Of a DNA stretch of 15,819 bases, positions 7,138 through 13,585 are shown piece by piece. The position numbers and the translations under genes were made by a program. How positions within the stretch are numbered: the stretch's first letter is position 1; every line of letters starts with the position of its first letter. This DNA comes from DATARH01 sp035504075. GTDB taxonomy: Bacteria; Pseudomonadota; Alphaproteobacteria; ATCC43930; CGMCC-115725. The notes beneath the pieces are model-generated. The model ran no database searches and was not told the origin of the DNA. It was given only the letters and a program-made list of their open reading frames with translations. Where the stretch lies: assembly GCA_035504075.1 (NCBI GenBank), contig DATJSO010000275.1, positions 1 to 15,819 of the forward strand, written 5' to 3'.

Positions 7138-7809
7138 TTATTTCGGCGCAAGATAGAACATCGACGGGCGACAACGCGCGGCGACGGCGGGATCAATGCC
7201 GGCGGCATCGAACTGCGCGATCCGCGCCGCCAGCCGACGCAGTAAACTGTCGTCGATGCCCAACGTGTCGAGATGCCGCAGCGTGCGGGCGAGATACTCC
7301 CGCCCGGAACCGCGGCTGCCTGCGGCTGCCGCCAGCAGCCGCGCGGTGTCGTCAAGCGACAGCCGGCCGGCATAATCGGGCGACCGACGGCGGACGACGC
7401 AGGCGTAGGCAAGTACCGGCCCCGCCGCCGTCTGCAGCGCCATCCGCCGCATGCAATAGACCATGCCGGTCATCTCGCGCGCCCACACGCGGTCGAGAGC
7501 CGCGGCCGTTTGATCGGGCGGCAGGCGGTAGGCAATGCCGCGGCACGAGCCGCCTCGATCGAGACCCAGCACCAGCCCCGGCCGCTCGGGCGTGCCGCGA
7601 TAATCACGCGAATAGAGGCAGAAGCGGCGGTGATAACCGTACAGCCGCGCCGGCCGCCGCTCGGCGGCGTCGAACCCCGGGTTCCACATCAAGGAGCCGT
7701 ACGCAAACAGCCACACCGGCGCGGCGCCGCGGCGCAGCTCCGCGATGTCGTCCGGCATCGGATCGATCGGATGGATCGAGCTGTAGGCATTTTCGTCGAT
7801 GACGGTCAT
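7138..7809 (-). CDS. chaC: ChaC-type gamma-glutamylcyclotransferase
   Basis: 223 residues from ATG 7809. ChaC enzymes cleave glutathione to 5-oxoproline and Cys-Gly in the cytosol. The nucleotide-like binding loop Y-G-S-L-M-W-N-P is at 37-44, the basic strand R-R-F-C-L-Y-S at 61-67, and the catalytic Glu is E112 in R-E-M. Later conserved parts include the L-A-Y-A-C-V segment near 133-138 and G-S-G-R-E-Y-L at 167-173. The last few residues (F-Y-L-A-P-K) are also family-like. The start is uncertain. ATG 7809 has only a weak ribosome site, but the ~39 residues added by the GTG at 7926 are Arg/Ser-rich and unlike the family. It lies 135 bases after rnhA on the same strand and may be co-transcribed. 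A likely terminator follows it. Confidence 0.85.
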   Translation of the reverse strand: MTVIDENAYSSIHPIDPMPDDIAELRRGAAPVWLFAYGSLMWNPGFDAAERRPARLYGYHRRFCLYSRDYRGTPERPGLVLGLDRGGSCRGIAYRLPPDQTAAALDRVWAREMTGMVYCMRRMALQTAAGPVLAYACVVRRRSPDYAGRLSLDDTARLLAAAAGSRGSGREYLARTLRHLDTLGIDDSLLRRLAARIAQFDAAGIDPAVAARCRPSMFYLAPK

Positions 7810-7944
7810 TCGAGGGCGCCGGAACGAAACAATCCGGGACGAAGGCAAGCGGCACCGTGCCGCCGCGCCTGACGCGGCATATACCGCGATCGACCGGCCG
7901 AGAGTCGGCGAATGGTGCAAAGACACATGGTCGATGCCCGCGCC

Positions 7945-8385
7945 TCAGCCGCGCACGATCGCGGCGCGCGCCAGCGCATCGGCGCGCTCGTTCTCCGGAT
8001 GGCCGGCATGGCCGCGCACCCAGCGCCATTCGACCGCGTGCGGCGCCGCGGCGGCTTCGAGCCGCTGCCACAGATCGCGGTTCTTGACCGGCTTCTTGTC
8101 GGCGGTGCGCCAGCCGCGGCTCTTCCAGGCCGGCAGCCAGCGGGTGATACCGTCGCGCAGGTACTGGCTGTCGGTGTAGAGCTTGACCCGGCACGGCCGC
8201 TTCAGGGCTTCGAGGCCGGCGATCGCCGCCATCAGCTCCATCCGGTTGTTCGTCGTCGCCGGCTCGCCCGCCGACAACTCCTTCTCGACCGCGCCATAGC
8301 GCAAGACCGCGCCCCAGCCGCCCGGCCCGGGGTTGCCGCTGCAGGCGCCGTCGGTGAAGATTTCCACGTCAGCGGTCGATGCCAT
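7945..8385 (-). CDS. rnhA: Ribonuclease HI
   Basis: 146 residues. It cuts the RNA strand of RNA-DNA hybrids (R-loops, primer remnants). All four carboxylates of the two-metal active site are visible: D12 in F-T-D-G-A-C-S-G-N-P-G, E50 in N-N-R-M-E-L-M, D72 in Y-T-D-S-Q-Y, and D136 in N-E-R-A-D. The flexible-loop H126 in V-R-G-H is also present. The basic handle region (W-K-S-R-G-W-R-T...K-K-P-V-K-N) is intact, so it resembles the E. coli enzyme. I chose ATG 8385, which puts D12 at the usual place. The open frame extends to 8433, but those 16 residues lie inside thrB. The ATG overlaps the thrB stop by 17 bases, the conserved alphaproteobacterial thrB-rnhA arrangement. Confidence 0.95.
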   Translation of the reverse strand: MASTADVEIFTDGACSGNPGPGGWGAVLRYGAVEKELSAGEPATTNNRMELMAAIAGLEALKRPCRVKLYTDSQYLRDGITRWLPAWKSRGWRTADKKPVKNRDLWQRLEAAAAPHAVEWRWVRGHAGHPENERADALARAAIVRG

Positions 8386-9334
8386 AGGCCTCGGGCCCGG
8401 TGATGCCGCGGTGGAAGCGCAATTTGCGGACATACTCCAACGGGTCCTTCGGCTGCACCAGCGCGCCTTCGGTGCGATGCAGCCAGTCGTAAAGGCGGGT
8501 CAGCAGGAAGCGCAGTGCGCTGCCGCGCGCCAATAGCGGCAGCGCCGCCAGTTCGGCGGCGGCGAGCGGGCGCACCGCACGGTAGCGCGCGACAAGCAGC
8601 CGCGCCTTCGTCACGTTGAAGCTGGCATCCGGTTCAAAGCACCAGGCATTGAGGCAGATCGCGATGTCGTAGGCGAGGAAATCGGTGCAGGCAAAATAGA
8701 AGTCGATCAGGCCCGACAATTCGTGATCGCGGAAAAATACGTTGTCGGGAAACAGGTCGGCATGAATGACGCCGCACGGCAGGTCGCGCGGCCAAGCGGT
8801 TTCGAGAAACGCCAGTTCCGCGGCGAGTTCGTCGGCGAGGCCGGTCTGCACGGCGCCGGCGCCGGCGCCGCAGCGTTCGCACAGCCGCCGCCAGCCGGCC
8901 GGCCCCAGATCGTTCGGCCGCGCCAGGCCAAAGGATGCGCCTGCCAGATGCAGCCGCGCCAGCGCCTCGCCCAGCGCACCGCAATGATGCGGCTCGATAC
9001 GGCGCGGCCACATGCCGTTGAGAAACGTGACGATCGCCGCCGGGCGGCCGCACAATTCACGCAGCGCCTCGCCGTCCGTCGCGCGCACCGGCACCGGACA
9101 GGCGACGCCCTGATGCGCCAGATGATCCATCAGCGCGATAAAAAACGGCAAGTCGCCGCGCGCGACGCGCTTTTCGTAAAGCGTCAGGATGAAATTGCCG
9201 CGCGCGGTCGTCAGCAGGTAATTGGAGTTCTCAACGCCCTCGGCGATCCCCTTGCATGCCAGCACTTCTCCGAGATCGTAGAGTGCGGTAAAGGCGCGCA
9301 GTTCATCGTCGCCGATCTCGGTATAAACCGCCAT
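8369..9334 (-). CDS. thrB: Homoserine kinase (choline/aminoglycoside kinase-fold type)
   Basis: 321 residues, typical length. It phosphorylates L-homoserine with ATP in threonine biosynthesis. This is the alternative ThrB type with the aminoglycoside-phosphotransferase fold, unrelated to the GHMP-type E. coli enzyme. Evidence: N-terminal M-A-V-Y-T-E and the G-V-E-N-S-N-Y-L-L-T-T strand at 33-43, the F-I-L-T-L-Y-E-K region at 48-55, the catalytic H191-A-D193-L-F-P-D-N198 loop, and the metal-binding D211 in L-I-D-F-Y-F-A. The C-terminal R-L-Y-D-W-L-H-R helix and K-D-P-L-E-Y segment also fit. ATG 9334 gives the family N-terminus, but its ribosome site is weak. The frame upstream lacks similarity. 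The usual upstream neighbour ispH is absent here: a divergent BKACE gene lies upstream instead. Confidence 0.93.
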   Translation of the reverse strand: MAVYTEIGDDELRAFTALYDLGEVLACKGIAEGVENSNYLLTTARGNFILTLYEKRVARGDLPFFIALMDHLAHQGVACPVPVRATDGEALRELCGRPAAIVTFLNGMWPRRIEPHHCGALGEALARLHLAGASFGLARPNDLGPAGWRRLCERCGAGAGAVQTGLADELAAELAFLETAWPRDLPCGVIHADLFPDNVFFRDHELSGLIDFYFACTDFLAYDIAICLNAWCFEPDASFNVTKARLLVARYRAVRPLAAAELAALPLLARGSALRFLLTRLYDWLHRTEGALVQPKDPLEYVRKLRFHRGITGPEAYGIDR

Positions 9335-9364
9335 TGCCCGAAACTTTGCCGCCGTCGCGCGCCC

Positions 9365-9389
9365 CGCGGACCTTATGAGCAGGTCCGCG
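9365..9389. repeat. Perfect 9-bp inverted repeat in the thrB leader
   Basis: CGCGGACCT (9365-9373) and its exact complement (9381-9389) enclose a 7-nt loop. It lies 30 bases upstream of the thrB ATG, in the divergent thrB/BKACE control region. It has no T tail in either direction and no open frame. It may be a leader hairpin or an operator half-site pair, but the role is unknown. Confidence 0.45.
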
Positions 9390-9529
9390 CGGACGCAATC
9401 CCGGTGCATGAAAAATGCCGGCGCGCGCCCGCGGCTTCCGGCGGGCCGCGGCCCGGTGCAATTGTCGTTGCGGGCGGCGCGCCGAGGACGCACTCTCGGC
9501 CAAATTCAACGGTCGAGCGGAGGCCTGCC

Positions 9530-10465
9530 ATGCCGTTGCGCAGCAAGGTCGTCATCACCTGCGCGGTAACGGGGTCGATCCACACCCCAACGATGAGCCC
9601 TTACCTGCCGCTCGGCCCGGACGAGGTCGCGACGGATGCGATCGCCGCCGCCGAGGCCGGCGCCGCAATCCTGCATCTGCATGCGCGCGACCCGAAAGAC
9701 GGCCGCCCGACGCCCGATCCCGAGGTCTTCATGCAGTTCCTGCCGCGCATCAAGCAGGCGACAAACGCCGTCGTCAACATCACGACCGGCGGCGGCCTCG
9801 GCATGAGCCTCGAAGAGCGCATGGCGGCGCCGCTGCGCGCCAAGCCCGAGATGTGCTCGATGAATATGGGGTCGATGAATTTCGGCCTCTATCCGATGCT
9901 CGACCGCTACAAGGAATGGAAATATGCCTGGGAGCCTCAACATCTCGAAAACACGCGCGATTTCATTTTCAAGAATACCTTTGCCGACATCGAGCGGCTG
10001 CTGAAGGGACTGGGCGAAGGCTGCGGCACGCGCTTCGAATTCGAATGCTACGATGTCGGCCATCTTTACAACCTGGCGCATTTCCTCGACCGCGGCCTCG
10101 TCAAGCCGCCCCTGTTCGTGCAGACGATTTTCGGCATCCTCGGCGGCATCGGCGCCGACCCGGAAAACCTCGCGCATATGAAGCGCATCGCCGACAAACT
10201 GTTCGGCGACAGTTACGCCTGGTCGATCCTCGCCGCCGGCCGGCACCAGATGCCGCTCATCACGATGGGCGCGATCATGGGCGGCAACGTGCGCGTCGGC
10301 CTCGAAGATTCGCTGTGGCTGGGGCGCGGCCAACTGGCGAAGAGCAACGCCGAGCAGGTGCGCCGCATCCGCACGATCGTCGAACACCTGTCATTGGAGG
10401 TCGCAACGCCCGACGAGGCGCGCCAGCTCCTCGCGCTGAAAGGCGGCGACGCCGTCGCGTTCTAA
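9530..10465 (+). CDS. BKACE family (DUF849) beta-keto acid cleavage enzyme
   Basis: 311 residues. The family (prototype Kce, 3-keto-5-aminohexanoate cleavage enzyme) condenses a beta-keto acid with acetyl-CoA and splits it to an acetoacetate-type product and a new CoA ester, using a divalent metal in a TIM barrel. The metal-binding H49-L-H51-A-R-D motif, the N-terminal strand I-T-C-A-V-T-G, the N-I-T-T-G-G-G strand-loop near 83-89, F-E-F-E-C-Y-D-V-G-H, and the late G-G-N-V-R-V-G-L-E-D motif are all characteristic. ATG 9530 has GGAGG 6-8 bases upstream. The frame is open much further upstream (to 8723), but that part is antisense to thrB. Substrate cannot be deduced: the family is promiscuous and no lysine-fermentation or carnitine genes are adjacent. 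Confidence 0.9.
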   Translation: MPLRSKVVITCAVTGSIHTPTMSPYLPLGPDEVATDAIAAAEAGAAILHLHARDPKDGRPTPDPEVFMQFLPRIKQATNAVVNITTGGGLGMSLEERMAAPLRAKPEMCSMNMGSMNFGLYPMLDRYKEWKYAWEPQHLENTRDFIFKNTFADIERLLKGLGEGCGTRFEFECYDVGHLYNLAHFLDRGLVKPPLFVQTIFGILGGIGADPENLAHMKRIADKLFGDSYAWSILAAGRHQMPLITMGAIMGGNVRVGLEDSLWLGRGQLAKSNAEQVRRIRTIVEHLSLEVATPDEARQLLALKGGDAVAF

Positions 10466-10511
10466 CGCGGCCCCTGGCGCCCTTGCGGCTTTCAGCTTCG
10501 GGTGCCGAGCG

Positions 10512-12245
10512 TCAATCGAGCCCGGCGGCGGTCAGAGCCTGCGTCATCCGGCTGATAACGAGATCGGCGGCTTTCGCTTCGCCGAGTTGCGCGACAAGCC
10601 AGGCGATGGAACTCCCGATCAAGCCGCCGCCTTCGGATTCGACGATACCTTTGAAGCGGGCTTCGATCGCGTCGGCGTAGATTTTCGGGTCGAGTTGATG
10701 ACGCGGCCACGGCTCCGGCGTTTCCGGCACCGCGGCGTCGCCCAGCAGCGGGATCACCGGCAGAAAGCGTTCGCCGTCGGCGACGATGCCGAGGGTCTGC
10801 TTCTGCGCCTCGCTCCACACGCCGTTTGCGAAAATCGGGTTGGCCTCGTGCAGGACAAACTCCGACCCGAGGTATCGCTGGCAATTCGCCCTGCCGAGCA
10901 GGTAGTCATGCCGCATGAACGCGGCGCAGGCGAAGCCGATGAACGCGCCGAGGCCGGCGCTGGCGAGTGCGTCGCCGCCGGTCCTGCCGTCGCGCTGCGG
11001 GGTGATCATGAAGCGGCTGAACACATCGGGGTCGGCGGCGAGCAGCAGGTCCTGGCTGTCATAGCGGGTCTGCTCGATGAAGGTCGATCCGATCGCACCG
11101 ACAAGGTTGACCAGGCCGGTCGGGCCGGCCGGCCCCAGCCCCGCCTTGCCGGCGAACGGATCGATCAGCATGACCGCGCGATCGGCTGTTTTCGGGTCGC
11201 GCGGGTCGCGCCCGAGAACGCCGGCCAACGCGGTGCGCGCCAGCTCGATCGGTTCGTTGTCGGTGGCGCCGCCGTCCACTGCGAGAAAATGATAGTCGGA
11301 CGGCGGCGCGGCGGCCCCGGCCGGCGTCAGCTGCGCCCAGTCGGGCTGCCGGCCGACGACCCGGGCGGGCCGCGTGCCATCGCCCGGCAAGACGACGACG
11401 CGATAGCGATAATGGTCCAGCGGGCGAACCAGCGCACGCGGCGGAAATCCCAGCGGGAACGCGCAGGTGGCCTGGGCGAAGCGGCCGAACGCGGCCCAAT
11501 CGACGGCCTGCGGCAGCCGCGCGTCGGCGAAGCCGACGACAAACTCGTCAGGCCGCGGCTCTGCCAGCGACCGGCCGGGATAGACGACGGCGAACCGCAC
11601 GTAGTCGGCGTGATCGACAAAGGTTTCGGACAGCGACGGCGCGCCGAGCGAAACCTTGTACGGCATGCCGGACAGGTTGGTCAGCGTCAGGATCACGCGC
11701 AACGGATCGGCGATATAGCTCCGCGTCACCGGACGCGGCGCAAGCTGCGGCGCGAAGGCACCGTACCCGGCGATGTATGCGGCGGCGTCATCGATCGGTT
11801 TGCCGCTGAGCAGGGAGACGACGCTGCCGGCCGCGACATCCTCGGTGCCGAGAAACCCGGCGAGATTGAGCCGGTTGACCCACAGGTCGTAGAACGGGTT
11901 GCCGGTGCCGCGCTCGGGGTTCGGCGTCGCGCGGACGACGTGGGGGTAGTCATAGGCCAGGGCGCGCGCTGCGATCGCGGCGTTGACGCCGCCGCCCGAT
12001 GTGCCCGTGACGATCTTCAAGACCGCCCGGTGGCGCGGCGCCGAGGGATCGTCGGCATCGCGCAATCCCGTCCAGCAATCGAGCGCCTCGATGAGGAAAT
12101 CGACGGCGCCCGCCGTGTAGGCGCCGGCAGAGACCGTGCCGCCGAGAACGAGCGCCATCTCGAAGGTGTTTGCCGGCGGCGGCGCCGCGGCGATGAACCA
12201 GCGCGTAATTTCGGCCGCCGAGAGCGCCGTTTCGCTTACGCTCAT
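10512..12245 (-). CDS. Patatin-like phospholipase family protein
   Basis: 577 residues, larger than a minimal patatin domain. Patatin-like enzymes are Ser-Asp dyad acyl hydrolases acting on membrane lipids. The oxyanion glycine motif is G-G-T-V-S-A-G-A-Y-T-A-G at 35-46, the nucleophile is S83 in G-T-S-G-G-G, and the dyad Asp is D324 in V-D-G-G-A-T-D-N-E-P. A T-C-A-F-P-L-G-F-P-P segment at 260-269 resembles the pre-Asp helix of this family. The long insert between 100 and 250 and the ~240-residue C-terminal part after the dyad are not recognised. There is no signal peptide, so it is probably cytosolic unless exported by a specialised system. ATG 12245 has GGAGG about 7 bases upstream. It follows the selenoprotein gene by 62 bases on the same strand and may share its transcript. 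Confidence 0.88.
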   Translation of the reverse strand: MSVSETALSAAEITRWFIAAAPPPANTFEMALVLGGTVSAGAYTAGAVDFLIEALDCWTGLRDADDPSAPRHRAVLKIVTGTSGGGVNAAIAARALAYDYPHVVRATPNPERGTGNPFYDLWVNRLNLAGFLGTEDVAAGSVVSLLSGKPIDDAAAYIAGYGAFAPQLAPRPVTRSYIADPLRVILTLTNLSGMPYKVSLGAPSLSETFVDHADYVRFAVVYPGRSLAEPRPDEFVVGFADARLPQAVDWAAFGRFAQATCAFPLGFPPRALVRPLDHYRYRVVVLPGDGTRPARVVGRQPDWAQLTPAGAAAPPSDYHFLAVDGGATDNEPIELARTALAGVLGRDPRDPKTADRAVMLIDPFAGKAGLGPAGPTGLVNLVGAIGSTFIEQTRYDSQDLLLAADPDVFSRFMITPQRDGRTGGDALASAGLGAFIGFACAAFMRHDYLLGRANCQRYLGSEFVLHEANPIFANGVWSEAQKQTLGIVADGERFLPVIPLLGDAAVPETPEPWPRHQLDPKIYADAIEARFKGIVESEGGGLIGSSIAWLVAQLGEAKAADLVISRMTQALTAAGLD

Positions 12246-12307
12246 CGCAATCCTCCGCCGACCGGGCGCGGCGGGCGCACTGCGGCCGGCGCGGCGGCCA
12301 ACCCGCC

Positions 12308-12526
12308 TTACCCGCCGCCTACGCCCAGAACCTCCTCGTCGGTCGGGAACCGCCCGGTCTGTTTCTTCGAGAATTTCAGTTGGCCGTCTACGGTGATCTC
12401 GAACACGCCACCGGTTCCCGGCACGAGTTCGACGTCGGCGCCGTATTTGTCCTGCAACAATGCCCTCGCACGGAGGGCCCGCGGTTCATAGTTTCAGGGC
12501 TTGCACCAGTCGATGCGCACGTGCAT
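12308..12526 (-). CDS. SelW/Rdx-family selenoprotein with TGA-encoded selenocysteine
   Basis: 72 residues, with codon 11 read as selenocysteine. SelT/SelW/SelH (Rdx) proteins are small thioredoxin-fold thiol oxidoreductases with a C-x-x-C or C-x-x-U redox motif after the first beta strand. Here strand M-H-V-R-I-D-W leads into C8-K-P-U11-N-Y, and U11 is the only in-frame stop (TGA, complement of 12494-12496) before TAA at 12308. After it the frame reads as a normal Rdx protein: an Arg/Leu-rich helix (16-27), strand V-E-L-V-P-G-T-G-G, V-F-E-I-T-V-D-G, then the conserved F-S-K-K-Q-T-G-R-F-P motif at 52-61. The ATG is preceded by GGAGG at six bases. A SECIS-like hairpin begins 15 nt after the TGA. 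Strictly, a TGC/TGT-to-TGA mutation is the alternative, but intact coding and a strong ribosome site on both sides argue against decay. Confidence 0.85.
12462..12478 (-). promoter_or_regulatory. Bacterial SECIS-like stem-loop
   Basis: On the minus strand GCCCTC-CGTGC-GAGGGC forms a perfect 6-bp stem with a 5-nt loop. The stem starts 15 nt, and the loop 21 nt, after the in-frame TGA of the SelW-like gene. The loop has a G at its second position followed by U. Bacterial SECIS elements sit inside the coding region just downstream of UGA, with a short GC stem and a loop starting with G/GU that SelB binds. Position and loop fit. The structure has not been computed. Confidence 0.7.
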
Positions 12527-12531
12527 TGCCG

Positions 12532-12536
12532 TCCTC
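12532..12536 (-). promoter_or_regulatory. Ribosome binding site of the selenoprotein gene
   Basis: GGAGG on the minus strand ends six bases before the ATG at 12526. It decides the start and shows that translation is set to begin ten codons before the TGA, which supports recoding rather than initiation downstream. Confidence 0.65.
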
Positions 12537-12650
12537 CAACGATCCCGTTTCGATCATTCGGCATGGGCAAGTCTAGCATTGCCGGGAGCCCCTGTCAGGC
12601 CTCGTCCGCCATCGGCGATCGATCGGCGGTCGTCCCGATTGCGCTCGATC

Positions 12651-12664
12651 ATAAGCCGGCTTAT
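12651..12664. promoter_or_regulatory. 14-bp perfect palindrome, possible operator
   Basis: ATAAGCCGGCTTAT is self-complementary and lies in the 244-bp gap between the divergent selenoprotein gene (-) and alpha/beta hydrolase gene (+). Such a symmetric site in a divergent control region is typical of a dimeric repressor operator. No regulator gene is adjacent and no clear promoter hexamers were found, so the role is inferred. Confidence 0.35.
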
Positions 12665-12770
12665 CGGTATCCTGCCTTACGATCCGCAACCCTGCGATGC
12701 CGAATTCGGCAATTGCCGGCGGGCGCGGCGGGGCGCTAGGCTGAACGCCGTTCATAAAAGGATGCCGGCG

Positions 12771-13556
12771 ATGGCGGGGTGGAGCGAACACGATTTGCAG
12801 CTCGGCGAGGTGAGGCTGCATTTGTGGCGCGGCGGTGCGGGTCCCGGCGGCCGGCCGGTGCTGGTGCTGCATCACGATATTGGCACCCCCGACCACCTGC
12901 CGTTCTACGACGCGCTGGCGGCGAAATTCGATACGATCGTGCCGCATCACCCCGGCTTCGGCGTGGCCGAGCGGCCGGGCTGGCTGCGTCACCCGCGCGA
13001 TCTAGCGGCGCTCTACCAGTGGCTCCTGGCGGATCTGGCGGTCGAGCGCCCGAGCCTCGTCGGGCTCGGCTTCGGCGGCTGGATCGCCGCCGAGATGGCG
13101 GCGCTGGCGCCGCGCGACTTTCATCGCCTCGTGCTGGTCGGCGCGATGGGGCTGAAGCCGCCGCAGGGCGACATCATGGACCAGGCGGTCGTCAGCTATA
13201 TCGACTATGCCCGCGCCGGTTTTCATGACCCGGCGGCGTTCGCACGCGTCTATGGCGATGTTTCGACCGACCAGCTGGTCGCCTGGGATCTGTGCCGCGA
13301 GATGAGCTTCCGCGTCGCCTGGAAGCCCTACATGTACAGCCAGACCCTGCCGCATCTGTTGGCCGGCGTGCGCGCGCCGGCGCTGGTCATATGGGGCGAG
13401 GACGACCGGATCGTCCCGAAGAGCGCCGGCGACGCCTATGCCCGCGCCCTGCGCGAGGCGCGCGTTGCAACGGTCGCCAATGCGGGGCACTGCGTCGATA
13501 TGGAACAACCCGACGCACTCGCCCGCCTGGTGATGCCGTTCCTTGAACAGGACTGA
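12771..13556 (+). CDS. Alpha/beta hydrolase-fold protein lacking the nucleophilic Ser
   Basis: 261 residues with a complete alpha/beta hydrolase layout. The nucleophile elbow, normally G-x-S-x-G, reads V-G98-L-G100-F-G102-G-W: Gly replaces the catalytic Ser. The acid (D212 in W-G-E-D-D-R-I-V-P) and base (H240 in N-A-G-H) of the triad remain. The oxyanion region is also unusual, H-H-D-I-G at 34-38 instead of H-G-G/H-G-S, followed by P-H-H-P-G-F-G at 58-64. It may therefore be a non-hydrolytic member (for example a cofactorless oxygenase-, lyase- or binding-type protein) rather than an esterase. I chose ATG 12771 because AAAGGA is about 8 bases upstream. ATG 12762 overlaps that sequence. The flavin oxidoreductase gene follows after 29 bases, so both are probably one operon acting in one pathway. 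Confidence 0.85.
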   Translation: MAGWSEHDLQLGEVRLHLWRGGAGPGGRPVLVLHHDIGTPDHLPFYDALAAKFDTIVPHHPGFGVAERPGWLRHPRDLAALYQWLLADLAVERPSLVGLGFGGWIAAEMAALAPRDFHRLVLVGAMGLKPPQGDIMDQAVVSYIDYARAGFHDPAAFARVYGDVSTDQLVAWDLCREMSFRVAWKPYMYSQTLPHLLAGVRAPALVIWGEDDRIVPKSAGDAYARALREARVATVANAGHCVDMEQPDALARLVMPFLEQD

Positions 13557-13585
13557 ACGCCGCGGACTGAAGCTGGGAGAACGCC

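Noticed and set aside
8723..9529. Long N-terminal extension of the BKACE gene (580-codon open frame)
   Set aside because: The extra part is antisense to thrB, is Arg/Ala/Gln-rich with no family similarity, and a good ribosome site sits at 9518-9524 before ATG 9530.
10587..12491. 634-codon plus-strand open frame opposite the patatin gene
   Set aside because: It is an antisense shadow in GC-rich DNA, with Arg/Gly-rich low-complexity translation. The minus-strand frame has clear catalytic motifs.
12308..12526. Reading the SelW-like gene as a pseudogene with a premature stop
   Set aside because: Only one stop occurs, at the exact Sec position of the family. The ribosome site is strong, the rest of the frame is intact and a SECIS-like hairpin follows. 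It remains formally possible if the genome lacks sel genes.
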